64,000 bases of DNA from contig NZ_CP084703.1 in NCBI RefSeq assembly GCF_020519665.1, forward strand, positions 2,294,001 to 2,358,000, given 5' to 3'. Positions 27,025 to 35,672 of the stretch are shown piece after piece (the stretch's first letter is position 1; every line of letters begins with the position of its first letter). The position numbers were made by a program, and so were the translations under genes. The stretch is from Bacillus shivajii. GTDB lineage: Bacteria > Bacillota > Bacilli > Bacillales > Salisediminibacteriaceae. The notes below the pieces were generated by a model that saw only the letters and a program-made list of their open reading frames with translations, was not told the origin of the DNA and did no database searches.

Positions 27025-27705
27025 TTGATAAAAAAATATTATAAGCAAATATTATATGGAATAACGATTGTTATCTTATTATTTTTATTAAATTCTCAAT
27101 ATCAAGAAAAGAAAATGTATGCGGAACATATTTCACAAAATCTAAACACTGATATACAGAAGGTTGCAAGAGGGGTTGTTTCGAATTACAACACATATGG
27201 CGAAATCCTAGATTCTGGTGAAATAACAAAGCGACAGGCAAGCCTACTTCTACATTATAATAAAGACATAGATTTACTAACTAATGAATATGGAAGGTTA
27301 GCAGTCAAGTTTAACCTTCTTAACAATGATAATTTTAACAATGAAACACATGAAAATTCACGAGAAATTTTTTCGTTTTTGTTCTCTTTTACAAATGGAG
27401 AGGATTATGAATTAGATGAACTAGATGACACACTTATCGTTCTTGATTCTAATCTAACTGAAACTATTGAATATTTACGGGAATTACATTTCAATTGGGT
27501 AAAAGTTACTGAGGAAAATATTACGGGAGTTACAATAAACGAAAATCTGGCTAGGCTAGATGGAAGTGAATTTTTAAGATTTTATGGCGAGGATAGTGTT
27601 TCCAAAAGTTTCTGGGTAAATTTATTAGTTGATTTGGATGAACAAACTACTAAATTTTTAAAGAAATATGAAATTGATAACATTGAGCAACTATTAGATA
27701 ACTAA
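27025..27705 (+). CDS. membrane-anchored protein, array paralogue family 2
   Basis: A 226-residue protein starting at TTG 27025 behind TGGAGGAG. It has one N-terminal membrane helix and then a long helical extracytoplasmic domain. It is clearly related to 32549 (both have YQEKK-Y-HIS, YGRLAVKFN or YQRLAVSFN, and SINEN/TINEN near the end) and more distantly to 33413. The end FWVNLLVDLDE matches FWVNFVVNLDK. Function unknown. Confidence 0.72.
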   Translation: MIKKYYKQILYGITIVILLFLLNSQYQEKKMYAEHISQNLNTDIQKVARGVVSNYNTYGEILDSGEITKRQASLLLHYNKDIDLLTNEYGRLAVKFNLLNNDNFNNETHENSREIFSFLFSFTNGEDYELDELDDTLIVLDSNLTETIEYLRELHFNWVKVTEENITGVTINENLARLDGSEFLRFYGEDSVSKSFWVNLLVDLDEQTTKFLKKYEIDNIEQLLDN

Positions 27706-27718
27706 CGCATCCCTTATA

Positions 27719-27785
27719 TCACTAACGGGGTGCGATAGCACAAGAAGCTGTCGCTGCTCTTATGTAGGTAAAGGGGAGTTTAGCG
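27719..27785 (+). repeat. array repeat, type C, copy 3
   Basis: CACTAACGGGGTGCGATAGC, AAGAAGCTGTCGCTGCTCTT and AAAGGGGAGTTTAGCG. The stop codon region of the preceding gene (GATAACTAACGC) is itself repeat-like. Confidence 0.82.
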
Positions 27786-27832
27786 TTATATAAAGGCTTG
27801 AAAGGTTTGGATTAGTTGGGAGGAGAAATAAA

Positions 27833-28339
27833 TTGAAATTAAAGCTAACATGGGTTGTTGGAATGATTGTCATTACCAACCTCCTTACTTTCGCTTTTGT
27901 TAAACTGTATTTTCCTACCACCATAGATAATACTCAATACTTATTGAAAATGAGTGGTCAAGGCGAGGAATGGGAGATAACAGATTATCAACTCGCTTGG
28001 CAGGGAGTGGGGGAACAAGGTACTTCTGGAAGTCATTCAGTGACTTTTTTAGGTGAGACAAGTGGATTAAATGGAGAAGTCGAGGTCAAAGTTTATGATT
28101 TTTTTGAAGATGGGGAGAAACCACACCATGTGTCCACCTTTAATGCTGACATACTTGAAGATGGACCTGCAAAGCAAGGTGGAGGGGGATTTTATCCTGA
28201 AAAACATCTAACTCCCAGTGAAATTGAAAACAGGACCTTTATGGTTATTCAATGGACAACGATAGATGGCAAACAACATGTGGAAACCATCCAGATGGAA
28301 TTGGATTACGACCCACAAATAATTAGCGATATTCAGTAA
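27833..28339 (+). CDS. membrane-anchored beta-rich protein
   Basis: A 168-residue protein starting at TTG 27833 behind GGGAGGAG. It has one N-terminal helix and then a beta-rich domain with GEEWEITDYQLAWQG and a final strand pattern FMVIQWTTIDGKQHVET. A similar W...I/V-W..dG-xE-IQ-EL layout occurs in the lipoprotein at 30187, so the two may be distant relatives. Family unknown. Confidence 0.65.
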   Translation: MKLKLTWVVGMIVITNLLTFAFVKLYFPTTIDNTQYLLKMSGQGEEWEITDYQLAWQGVGEQGTSGSHSVTFLGETSGLNGEVEVKVYDFFEDGEKPHHVSTFNADILEDGPAKQGGGGFYPEKHLTPSEIENRTFMVIQWTTIDGKQHVETIQMELDYDPQIISDIQ

Positions 28340-28347
28340 ACGTTTTA

Positions 28348-28405
28348 ACTAACGGGTGCTTTAGGGTAAGATCCAGCAGATCTTGTTATGTTACTAAGAG
28401 GGTGA
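28348..28405 (+). repeat. array repeat, divergent unit
   Basis: AACTAACGGGTGCTTTAGG, a small AAGATC/GATCTT hairpin, then TACTAAGAGGGTG. Confidence 0.65.
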
Positions 28406-28457
28406 AGAACATTATAACTTGGTGCTACTTTTATTCTCATAAAGGGAGGGCGGAAGT

Positions 28458-28652
28458 ATGAAAAATGAAAACTCAAATTACATAATAAGATATTCGTTAA
28501 TAAGTGTTATGGCGATATCCATTTTCTCTTTGTTAATCGTATATAATAATCAGTATAATGCAGAAGCACATATGGCAAAGGCTTTGCCAATAGCGATATT
28601 AGCTGGGCTTTCAACCCTAGCAGTAGCAATATATGAGAGAAATAAAAAATAA
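28458..28652 (+). CDS. 64-residue membrane protein
   Basis: Two membrane helices (about 12-30 and 42-58) with a short loop and a lysine tail. ATG 28458 lies behind AAAGGGAGGG. Function unknown. Confidence 0.6.
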   Translation: MKNENSNYIIRYSLISVMAISIFSLLIVYNNQYNAEAHMAKALPIAILAGLSTLAVAIYERNKK

Positions 28653-28653
28653 A

Positions 28654-28745
28654 TTCACTTTGTGAAAGGATGTACTTAATCTATCGGGGTGCGTTAGCTG
28701 TACAAGCTATCGCTGCCCTTGTGTCGCTAACGGGGAGTTTAGCAA
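28654..28745 (+). repeat. array repeat, type C, copy 4
   Basis: TTCACTTTGTGAAAGGATG, then ATCTATCGGGGTGCGTTAGC, GCTATCGCTGCCCTTGTGTC and GCTAACGGGGAGTTTAGC. It is nearly identical to 29824-29890 over the last 60 bases. Confidence 0.85.
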
Positions 28746-28765
28746 ATAAAGAGAAGGAGGTAAGT

Positions 28766-29221
28766 ATGAAGAAAATTTTAATGGGAACCTTCCTGTTATT
28801 ATTACTTTTATATTTCTTTCCTAATCAATCAGTTGAGATGTCTAAGGTAACCACTACTGATGTAGAAGGTGCGTTAAATGATTTATTAGAATTTGAAATA
28901 AAAACCCCTATGTACTTAGAAGATATTACATGGAGGGGAGCTAGTATAACTTATCATGACGACGAACAAGCGAAAATTGAATTATTCGGTAATTCTGATG
29001 AAAATAAAGAAGTTGCAGTTAGGTTTGTAGCTTCACTGGTTGAGTTGGAAAAAAGAGAAACCTATACTTGGGAAGAAATCGAGATTAATAGTAAGCCTGG
29101 ATTAATCGCTCGTCCAAATGCAATATTTATTCAATGGGAGGTCGACGGTCCAACATATAGACTACAAGGCAATAATATAAGTGAAGAGAAATTATTAAAA
29201 ATTACAGAATCATTGGGATAA
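28766..29221 (+). CDS. secreted or anchored DUF4367-like protein
   Basis: A 151-residue protein. ATG 28766 with GGAGG upstream is preferred to an earlier in-frame start inside the repeat. One N-terminal hydrophobic helix precedes the domain. The C-terminal pattern IFIQWEVDGPTYRLQGNNIS plus EEKLLKITESLG matches the end of DUF4367 domains, which occur in Bacillus sporulation and anti-sigma-like proteins. Function unknown. Confidence 0.65.
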   Translation: MKKILMGTFLLLLLLYFFPNQSVEMSKVTTTDVEGALNDLLEFEIKTPMYLEDITWRGASITYHDDEQAKIELFGNSDENKEVAVRFVASLVELEKRETYTWEEIEINSKPGLIARPNAIFIQWEVDGPTYRLQGNNISEEKLLKITESLG

Positions 29222-29247
29222 TATTGAAGTTTATTTGATGAGTGTCC

Positions 29248-29291
29248 CTTAAACGTTCGGGGTGTGATAGCTTAGTAAGTTATCTTTTTTG
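29248..29291 (+). repeat. array repeat, degenerate unit
   Basis: TTAAACGTTCGGGGTGTGATAG, then AGTAAGTTATCTTTTTT. The right half is missing. Confidence 0.5.
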
Positions 29292-29346
29292 CCAAAACGG
29301 ATTTGTATAAGTTTGATTTGTTTTGTTTTTATCTAGGGGGAATTTT

Positions 29347-29799
29347 ATGAGGGAAATCTCTTTTTTAATCTTTGTTTTATTTATATTTATCATAGGGTGC
29401 CAAGATAGAGAACGTGAAGGAATCCCTTTTCCCAAAGAGCATGAAAATCACCTATCTTCGTATGGTTGGGATATTCGATACAGTCATTCTGAAGTATATT
29501 TCAACTATCAAGAAGCTGATGAATCGATAGTGCACAATCAACTTTATGAACATCAGGAATATGTACAAGAGAAAAAAGAAAATGCCAATATTGACCTCAC
29601 CCCATACTTGGATGAACCTATCTTACAAAGAGGGTATATTGTAGAAATTGGTTCTCTAAATTATGATTGGATACAAGCCTATGTTTATGAAGCAGACGAT
29701 GAAATTATCGGTGGTTATTTAGTTTTGTATAGGAAAGATAAAAATAATGGGGTTCCCGTAGAAATACCATTGTTGGATTATCAGGATTTAGTGAATTAG
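29347..29799 (+). CDS. small lipoprotein, DUF4830-like
   Basis: A 150-residue lipoprotein (FIIGCQD). ATG 29347 lies behind AGGGGGAA. The order SYGWDIRYSHSEV, then DLTPYLDEPILQRGYIVEIG and a closing DDEIIGGYLVLYR, resembles the DUF4830 family of Firmicutes. Function unknown. Confidence 0.65.
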   Translation: MREISFLIFVLFIFIIGCQDREREGIPFPKEHENHLSSYGWDIRYSHSEVYFNYQEADESIVHNQLYEHQEYVQEKKENANIDLTPYLDEPILQRGYIVEIGSLNYDWIQAYVYEADDEIIGGYLVLYRKDKNNGVPVEIPLLDYQDLVN

Positions 29800-29821
29800 G
29801 GAATATTGATTATTTTCTTTT

Positions 29822-29890
29822 TGAACAAACGGGTGCGTTAGCTGCACAAGCTATCGCTGCCCTTCTGTCGCTAACGGGGAGTTTAGCACA
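29822..29890 (+). repeat. array repeat, type C, copy 5
   Basis: AACAAACGGGTGCGTTAGC, GCTATCGCTGCCCTTCTGTC and GCTAACGGGGAGTTTAGC. Near-twin of 28654-28745. Confidence 0.85.
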
Positions 29891-29945
29891 ATAAAGCTGT
29901 TCTTTGATGAACGAAGATACAAATAATCTAAAAAGGGGAGGTACG

Positions 29946-30068
29946 ATGAATAGTGAAAATAATAACGATACATTTGATAGGACATTTATTGGTAAATTAG
30001 GTTGTATGGGTCCTTTAGTTATAATTGCTATTATTTATATTATCATTAATATTTTTGTTAATTCTTAA
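29946..30068 (+). CDS. 40-residue single-helix membrane peptide
   Basis: ATG 29946 lies behind AAAGGGGAGG. A polar N-terminus (MNSENNNDTFDRTFIGKLG) is followed by one membrane helix rich in isoleucine. The layout (polar part, Gly-rich turn with Cys, helix) resembles the 64-residue protein at 35807. It is a complete module between two repeats, which supports it being real. Confidence 0.6.
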   Translation: MNSENNNDTFDRTFIGKLGCMGPLVIIAIIYIIINIFVNS

Positions 30069-30079
30069 TAAAATTGAAT

Positions 30080-30142
30080 TGCAATTGGCAGCTCATTTTT
30101 CATGTCAACAAACTGGAAAATGTTGTTAAGTTAAAGGGGAGA
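30080..30142 (+). repeat. array repeat, type B, copy 2
   Basis: GGCAGCTCATTTTTCATG, then AAACTGGAAAATGTTGTTAAG and AAAGGGGAGAAG. The left CTAACG half is missing. Confidence 0.75.
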
Positions 30143-30186
30143 AGAGTGAAAAATATATTGTTAATAAAACGTTGGGAGAGTTTTGC

Positions 30187-30648
30187 ATGAAAAAAGTCAT
30201 GTTTTTATTATTTTCGGTTATGGTACTTATTTTTACAGGCTGTACCAGTGATAGAGACGTACCAAATCACCTTTTATTTGAAGGAGAAAGTAAACATTGG
30301 AGAGGTGAAGTAGAAATAAAACAATCAAAAAGCGATTCTGCAACAGGCAAATATAATTTTGCACAAAGACAATATGCTGAATGTTTAGGTGATGATGTAG
30401 AGCAATTAGAACAGTCAAATGATATTGATATTAATTGGACACTATCTGGAATGACGGACATAGATAATGAGACTTATATAAGTAAGTTCCAACGTGAAAT
30501 TGGACATATAGGTGTTGATGATATGGACTCTGCATTAAAGTCAAACGTTAATACCTTTTATGTTGAAGAGGATGCAAATCTGAAAATGGTTATTAAGTGG
30601 GGGGAGAATGAAGAAACAATTCAATTGGAATTAATTGATAGCGAATAA
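30187..30648 (+). CDS. small lipoprotein
   Basis: A 153-residue lipoprotein (IFTGCTS). ATG 30187 is preferred over 30172 because GGGAGAG precedes it by about 6 bases. The domain opens with LFEGESKHWRGEVEIK and ends KWGENEETIQLEL. This beta-strand bracket is seen in several array proteins. Function unknown. Confidence 0.65.
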   Translation: MKKVMFLLFSVMVLIFTGCTSDRDVPNHLLFEGESKHWRGEVEIKQSKSDSATGKYNFAQRQYAECLGDDVEQLEQSNDIDINWTLSGMTDIDNETYISKFQREIGHIGVDDMDSALKSNVNTFYVEEDANLKMVIKWGENEETIQLELIDSE

Positions 30649-30675
30649 AATAATTGATTTGCCAAATGTTCTTCT

Positions 30676-30728
30676 TTAACAAACGGAGAGCGATAGCTGA
30701 ATAAGCTGTCGTTCCAGTAATGGGGAGA
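30676..30728 (+). repeat. array repeat, type C, copy 6 (short)
   Basis: AACAAACGGAGAGCGATAGCTG, AATAAGCTGTCGTTCCAG, TAATGGGGAG. The central CGCTGCTCTTG block is deleted. Confidence 0.78.
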
Positions 30729-30749
30729 AATGACTTTTAGGAGGTTGGG

Positions 30750-31250
30750 ATGATAAAAAAAATATTAGTTTTTTGTTTGTTTCTAGCTTTTTTATTGATG
30801 GCAGCTTGTTCGAATAATGAAGATATAATCACGAAAGCTGTTGAAGAATTGGACTATGATGTACTGGTTCCGAGTTATATACCATCCGAACTCGAATTAG
30901 AAGAAGTTATTTTAGAAGGTGACTTGTTTCTTTTAAGTTATACAAATGCAGATAACACTGCGTATATTGAAATAACTCAAAGACAATTTGCAAGGGCTTT
31001 AAATACAGAAAGATTAATGCAATTTACGGAAAATGGTGAAGATCCTTATGAAGCAATTCCTCACTTATCATATTTAGTGATTGATAACTTTGTTGGGGAA
31101 TATAAGGTTAATGAAAACGTAGATAATGTAAGTTATCAGTTCATTCCAGCAATTCCAAGAACTGATATCGATTGGTATCCGTTTTATTGGGCTAATTCAG
31201 TTGGTATAGATGAGGAAGAATTTCAAAAAGTAATTAATTCATTAGATTAA
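30750..31250 (+). CDS. lipoprotein, DUF4367-like start
   Basis: A 166-residue lipoprotein (LLMAACS) starting at ATG 30750 behind TAGGAGG. DYDVLVPSYIPSELELEEV is the usual opening of DUF4367-type domains. The rest is divergent and ends FQKVINSLD. It is possibly a distant relative of 28766. Confidence 0.65.
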   Translation: MIKKILVFCLFLAFLLMAACSNNEDIITKAVEELDYDVLVPSYIPSELELEEVILEGDLFLLSYTNADNTAYIEITQRQFARALNTERLMQFTENGEDPYEAIPHLSYLVIDNFVGEYKVNENVDNVSYQFIPAIPRTDIDWYPFYWANSVGIDEEEFQKVINSLD

Positions 31251-31257
31251 GTTTTAT

Positions 31258-31280
31258 TAAAACGGGTGGCGTTACTTAAA
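31258..31280 (+). repeat. array repeat, fragment
   Basis: AAAACGGGTGGCGTTACTTAA only; the remainder of the unit is not recognisable. Confidence 0.45.
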
Positions 31281-31359
31281 TATGATTGTTGTTTTTTATC
31301 AAATAAAAAGAAATGAATGATAAAATATGAATTGAAATAAATGGAAGGGGAGGGGTTTT

Positions 31360-32394
31360 TTGAAGAATGGTTATATGGTTGTATTAATTATATTATTTTT
31401 GTTTGGATGTAATGATAACGCTGAGGTATCAGTAGAGAATATAAGCGAACTCAGTAACGTTGATTTAGTATATGAAATAGACCGTATTGTTAGTGACCAT
31501 GAAAGTTATGATGATACAAATAGTGAAAATTTAAAGCCGCATTTCGAAGAGCTGACTAATAGAAAAAAAGAATTTAGTCAACAAGAGATTATAGAAATCA
31601 TTAGTGAGGACTCATATTCGTTATTTGTTCAAGATTATTTCGTCGGCTTTTATATTCGAAAGCATGAGCAAACTCCAGACCATGATTTTACTATTTTGAA
31701 TAAACTGCTGAAAGAAGAAAATATCGATTTGCAGATTAAACAAAAAATCCTTGAAATGTCTCGTTTTGGTGAGTCTGATATGGATGTACTAAAAGATTTA
31801 ATACAAAACAATAGCAATTTATCTTCTCAAAGTTTAGTGCAGTTAAGTCGAATAAACGATAAGATGGCTTATGATATATCCGAAGAAATTTTAACAAATA
31901 AAGAACAATTCTCAGAAAGTGAAATATCAGCTGCACTTAGAGTAACTTCCGTTTATCTAAGTGAAAACCAATCGGATGAAAAAAACTATTTAGAGCAAGA
32001 AAAAGGTTTTTTATCGACCAGTTTTTCCATTATTGAAGATGATACGGGTCAGTCATTAACAGAAGCAGCTTTTTTTGCAGTATCCGATTTGATGAGTAAA
32101 ACGTCGATAAGGATGATTATCGAAAGTGAATCCATAAATAATTCTTTAAAAGTATTTGCTGTTGATCAAAATTATATTGTTTTAAAAGAAATAATCTCAG
32201 AAAATCCAACTGAATCTGATATTCAACTCGTAGTAGAAGCAATGGAAATCCTACCCCTTGTTGATCTTTTGGATGATTTAAAAGAAATAAAATCAAAAAT
32301 ACAAGATCAAGATTTAATAGAAAAAATTGGGAAGGTTATTCAGAATATTGAGTTAGAGGGTGTAGAAGCAAATAAAAAATGGCTTGAAAGGTAA
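31360..32394 (+). CDS. lipoprotein with helical-repeat body
   Basis: A 344-residue lipoprotein starting at TTG 31360 behind GGGGAGGGG; the lipobox is LFLFGC. The mature part is a string of amphipathic helices of about 30 residues each (for example KQKILEMSRFGESDMDVLKD), like HEAT-type solenoids. It is the longest gene of the array. Function unknown; protein binding is a reasonable guess. Confidence 0.65.
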   Translation: MKNGYMVVLIILFLFGCNDNAEVSVENISELSNVDLVYEIDRIVSDHESYDDTNSENLKPHFEELTNRKKEFSQQEIIEIISEDSYSLFVQDYFVGFYIRKHEQTPDHDFTILNKLLKEENIDLQIKQKILEMSRFGESDMDVLKDLIQNNSNLSSQSLVQLSRINDKMAYDISEEILTNKEQFSESEISAALRVTSVYLSENQSDEKNYLEQEKGFLSTSFSIIEDDTGQSLTEAAFFAVSDLMSKTSIRMIIESESINNSLKVFAVDQNYIVLKEIISENPTESDIQLVVEAMEILPLVDLLDDLKEIKSKIQDQDLIEKIGKVIQNIELEGVEANKKWLER

Positions 32395-32427
32395 ATCAAA
32401 TTTATCTTATCCAGCAAAAATGTTATT

Positions 32428-32530
32428 GAACTAAAGGGAAGCGTTAGTTAAATTTCGAGTTGCAACGTTGCAGCTCATTTTTTGTGCCAATAAACTGGAA
32501 AATGATGTTAAACTAATGGGGAGAATCCTT
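32428..32530 (+). repeat. array repeat, type B, copy 3
   Basis: AACTAAAGGGAAGCGTTAGTT, terminator palindrome GAGTTGCAACGTTGCAGCTC with T6, then AAACTGGAAAATGATGTTAA and CTAATGGGGAGAATCCTTAA. Confidence 0.83.
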
Positions 32531-32548
32531 AAATAAAAGGGGGATATT

Positions 32549-33259
32549 GTGATTGTAAATACTAATATCCAAATAAAGAAGAACTACAAAAAAATAATTT
32601 ATTTTTGTATTGCTGTAACAGCATTAATTTACATTATCTTTAATATTGTAGAACTTTATCAAGAAAAGAAGGCATATGAAGCGCATATTTCAACAGAATT
32701 ATATTCAGAAACTAACAGGGTATTAAATAGTTTAGTTGAAAATAATGAGATTTATGAGGAAGTTCTAGATAAAGGGAAAGTAAGTTATTATGATGCTTAT
32801 AAAATTACTCAAAATCATAAACGGATTGCGGATTATACTCAGAAATATCAACGATTGGCGGTTTCGTTTAACAGGATTGAATCAGGAGAAACTAGTGGGG
32901 AGACTGTAAAAAACGCATCGGTAATAAATACCTACTTTCTTCAACAAGTGGAGACATTAACTCCAGAAAATATTGAAGACACCTTATTTGAAATTGATAA
33001 TGATACAAAGAAGAAATTTCAACATTTAAAAGCATTGAATAAAGCTTGGTTTCAGTCAGCTGAAGAATATGTTTCAGGAGTGTCTATCAATGAAAATAAG
33101 TTTATCTATGACTCACAACTCTTCAAAGCAGTTTATGGAGAATATCGTGTATCCTATGATTTCTGGGTTAATTTCGTTGTAAATTTAGATAAGGTCACTG
33201 AAGATTACCTAGCTACCAATATGCAACTAAGAGATATGAAGAGTTTTTTATGGGATTAG
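32549..33259 (+). CDS. membrane-anchored protein, array paralogue family 2
   Basis: A 236-residue protein starting at GTG 32549 behind AAGGGGGA. Closest relative in the window is 27025: same single helix, YQEKKAYEAHIS, YQRLAVSFNRI, SINENKF and FWVNFVVNLDK. It sits right after a type B repeat, whereas 27025 also follows a type B repeat, consistent with duplication of a repeat-gene module. Confidence 0.72.
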   Translation: MIVNTNIQIKKNYKKIIYFCIAVTALIYIIFNIVELYQEKKAYEAHISTELYSETNRVLNSLVENNEIYEEVLDKGKVSYYDAYKITQNHKRIADYTQKYQRLAVSFNRIESGETSGETVKNASVINTYFLQQVETLTPENIEDTLFEIDNDTKKKFQHLKALNKAWFQSAEEYVSGVSINENKFIYDSQLFKAVYGEYRVSYDFWVNFVVNLDKVTEDYLATNMQLRDMKSFLWD

Positions 33260-33288
33260 CACCATAGAAAGGGATTATTTTCATCTTC

Positions 33289-33345
33289 TACTAAAGGGTA
33301 GCATTAGTTGAGGAACTGTTGTAACCGCTGTTCAAGTAAAGAACA
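33289..33345 (+). repeat. array repeat, divergent unit
   Basis: TACTAAAGGGTAGCATTAGTTG, GAACTGTTGTAACCGCTGTTC. Confidence 0.6.
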
Positions 33346-33412
33346 GGTTAATTTGATTAGCCAGTGGGAAGGACATAGAATCAACAAAAGTATTAATAAA
33401 GGGGGAGGAGAA

Positions 33413-33970
33413 TTGGATTCATCAAAAAGAAGGTTTGTATTTATTGGAGCAATTGGACTATTAATAATTAGTATCACATTGAACTTTATCACGATGAATC
33501 AAAACCAAAAATATGAAGAATATTTATCACAAGAGATTGCAGGGACATTTTCAGCAATGGAGAGATCTATGAATAATTCATATGAAAGAATGAGTGTGAT
33601 TGTTAAGAAAAAGGAAACTTCAAAGGAAGACCTTGATATCCTTCAAAGAAACTATCAAGGCTTTGCTATGGACCTTCAAGATTTAGCTCAAATGGCTAGC
33701 AAGATAAAGGGTGAAAAAATAAGGAGAAGTTCGGAGGAATATGCTTTTAACTTTTCATTGGATTTACATTATATGATAATGGATATTGAGAATAAAGATG
33801 AAATCATTGATTTATCTGCCGATGAAGTATCCAACTTCTCTAGGATGTTAGATTTAACAAGGAAGTATGTAAAGCTATTTGAGGACTACCGCGATGGGGA
33901 TTTTGACGTATCTAAAGATTTTTGGACAACAAAAGTTCAGAAAGTATATGATGTATGGCGTTTTCGATAA
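33413..33970 (+). CDS. membrane-anchored protein, distant family 2 member
   Basis: A 185-residue protein. TTG 33413 is chosen because GGGGGAGGAG lies just upstream; a longer frame from 33308 would translate the repeat. One N-terminal helix, then NQKYEEYLSQEI, YQGFAMDLQDLA and SKDFWTTKVQKV, which line up with the motif order of 27025 and 32549. Function unknown. Confidence 0.68.
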   Translation: MDSSKRRFVFIGAIGLLIISITLNFITMNQNQKYEEYLSQEIAGTFSAMERSMNNSYERMSVIVKKKETSKEDLDILQRNYQGFAMDLQDLAQMASKIKGEKIRRSSEEYAFNFSLDLHYMIMDIENKDEIIDLSADEVSNFSRMLDLTRKYVKLFEDYRDGDFDVSKDFWTTKVQKVYDVWRFR

Positions 33971-34102
33971 TTACAAATAAAGACTCTGGATATTTGGAAG
34001 TCTTTATGTATGGTGAAATCAACAGTATTCTTTAACAAAGCCCAAACTTTAAAAAAGGACAGTTACACTTTAAATAATTGCACATTATTGCGAAAGGTAA
34101 CA

Positions 34103-34190
34103 CTTAAACAAACGGGAAGCGTTTCTGCAATAAATGGAGACGCTTTTCTTTTTACATATCAATCCCAAATAAAAGGAAATTAGTGTTAAT
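34103..34190 (+). repeat. array repeat, type A, copy 2
   Basis: AACAAACGGGAAGCGTTTCT, a GCGTTTC/GGAGACGC terminator with T-run, then AATCCCAAATAAAAGG and AATTAGTGTTAATA. Compare 23723-23810. Confidence 0.82.
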
Positions 34191-34229
34191 ATTTAAATAA
34201 TGTAGAAAAACCGTTGGGAGGTTATAATT

Positions 34230-34415
34230 ATGTTTTCAATCAAGACAATTCTATTTGGTATAAGCCTTATGGTTTTTGGAGGAATAATGCAAATTGATCC
34301 TTCAACAAATGTTGGTCCAGCTTTTCTGATTACTATTTTAGGATTTTTACTAAGTTTATTTGGTTATTTATTTGGACTTATAAAGATATTTGGTGGCAGA
34401 AGTGGTGATGAATAA
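34230..34415 (+). CDS. 61-residue two-helix membrane protein
   Basis: ATG 34230 lies behind GGGAGG. Two helices (about 5-22 and 29-52) are separated by a polar IDPSTNVG loop. Family unknown. A GAGATCGG/CCGATCTC terminator follows at 34486-34507. Confidence 0.6.
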   Translation: MFSIKTILFGISLMVFGGIMQIDPSTNVGPAFLITILGFLLSLFGYLFGLIKIFGGRSGDE

Positions 34416-34485
34416 CACCATTAATCACCATTATGTGTTATTTCGCAAATGAGGAACAAGAATTGAATGAAACTGTATATTTAAA

Positions 34486-34510
34486 GAGATCGGATATTTC
34501 CGATCTCGTA
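34486..34510 (+). terminator. rho-independent terminator
   Basis: GAGATCGGA and TCCGATCTC form a perfect stem; the T-run is weak (GTATTATATT). Confidence 0.65.
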
Positions 34511-34560
34511 TTATATTGAAGGGTAAACACAAAAAAATTTCATACGTTTTTCTGTTATGG

Positions 34561-34588
34561 TACTAACTGGGAAGTTTAGTTTAATAAG
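34561..34588 (+). repeat. array repeat, short unit
   Basis: TACTAACTGGGAAGTTTAGTTT: the core with an inverted CTAAC/GTTTAG pair. Confidence 0.6.
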
Positions 34589-34624
34589 TGGCTAAGAAAT
34601 TAACTTATTAAAGGGGGAACTTAT

Positions 34625-35146
34625 ATGAAGAAACATATCGCCATCTTTCTATCAATTTTACTATTATCAATTCTGTCTGCTTGCTCAAACAACAGTTTCA
34701 CTGAGAGCGAAGCCATTAAATTTTTAGAAGATGAACGAGTTGAGGATGATTTTATTCAGGAAATCATTTATACAGAAGCATATAGAGGTGGGTATCTTGT
34801 CTTTTTCCTTACAGAACATGGTATGCACATGAATTTTATTCAAAAGAAGCAAGGAGAGTGGTATGTCGATAGAGCTGCAAATGCAGATATTGACTCTGAA
34901 AATGGTATATCACTACATGAATCATTTAATGTACCAAACTCATTCTATTATCAAGGTGGTATTATAACTGATCATAATATCAAGGATGTTCGGATTATAG
35001 AGCCTAAAAATAACGATGCAAAAATAATCACTGCCGAAAATGGTATGCGAATATGGTATGTTTTCTACGATGAACATCCAGGTTCTGAATATAAGATACA
35101 GGGATTAAATAAAGGTGAAGAAGTGATCCAAACTTTGGGCTTATGA
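34625..35146 (+). CDS. lipoprotein, unknown
   Basis: A 173-residue lipoprotein (LSACSNN) starting at ATG 34625 behind AAGGGGGAA. A helical N-terminal part (SEAIKFLEDERVEDDF) is followed by beta strands. Function unknown. The HIT gene follows after 80 bases with no repeat core between them. Confidence 0.65.
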   Translation: MKKHIAIFLSILLLSILSACSNNSFTESEAIKFLEDERVEDDFIQEIIYTEAYRGGYLVFFLTEHGMHMNFIQKKQGEWYVDRAANADIDSENGISLHESFNVPNSFYYQGGIITDHNIKDVRIIEPKNNDAKIITAENGMRIWYVFYDEHPGSEYKIQGLNKGEEVIQTLGL

Positions 35147-35226
35147 AATCCCTCGTATAGAAAGGTTGGAGAAATGGTAAAGAGGTACTTACGCAAACTT
35201 CAACTAAATTGAGGGGAATGATGTGA

Positions 35227-35640
35227 ATGGATAATTGTATCTTTTGTAAAATAATCTCTAAAACTGAAGATGCTAATATAATATATGAAAATGAATATGT
35301 TTGTTGTTTTTTAGACAAATACCCTATTAATAAAGGGCACATACTCGTTGTTCCTAAGAAACATTATCAAGAATTAAAAGATGTTGACCAAGAAAGTTTG
35401 AGTAAGGTTATCCTCGCATCCCAACTAGTAGCAACTGCTCTTGAAAAGTTATTATATACAGATGGGATTACAATTATGCAAAACAATGGAATTTTTAAGG
35501 ATGTTGAGCATTATCATATGCATATTATTCCTCGCTTTAAAAATGATGGATTCTCTTGGATAGAGCCTGACATTAAAGTTTCCAAAGAAGATTTTATTTC
35601 TTTAAGCGATAACTTAGAAAGAACTCTATTAGCTGAATAA
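35227..35640 (+). CDS. HIT family hydrolase
   Basis: A 137-residue cytoplasmic nucleotide-binding hydrolase of the histidine-triad family. The zinc-type CIFCKII start and HIT motif HYHMHIIPR (His95, His97, His99) are intact. Such proteins cleave nucleoside phosphoramidates or dinucleoside polyphosphates. ATG 35227 follows GAGGGGAATG. The last codons (TTA GCT GAA TAA) lie inside a type C repeat, so the repeat supplies the C-terminus and stop. Confidence 0.9.
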   Translation: MDNCIFCKIISKTEDANIIYENEYVCCFLDKYPINKGHILVVPKKHYQELKDVDQESLSKVILASQLVATALEKLLYTDGITIMQNNGIFKDVEHYHMHIIPRFKNDGFSWIEPDIKVSKEDFISLSDNLERTLLAE

Positions 35641-35672
35641 GCTGTCGCTGCTCTTGTTCCATTATTGGGGGT
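35628..35672 (+). repeat. array repeat, type C, copy 7, overlapping a gene end
   Basis: ATTAGCTGAATAAGCTGTCG, CTGCTCTTGTTCC, ATTGGGG. The left CTAACGG part is replaced by the HIT coding sequence. Confidence 0.78.
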
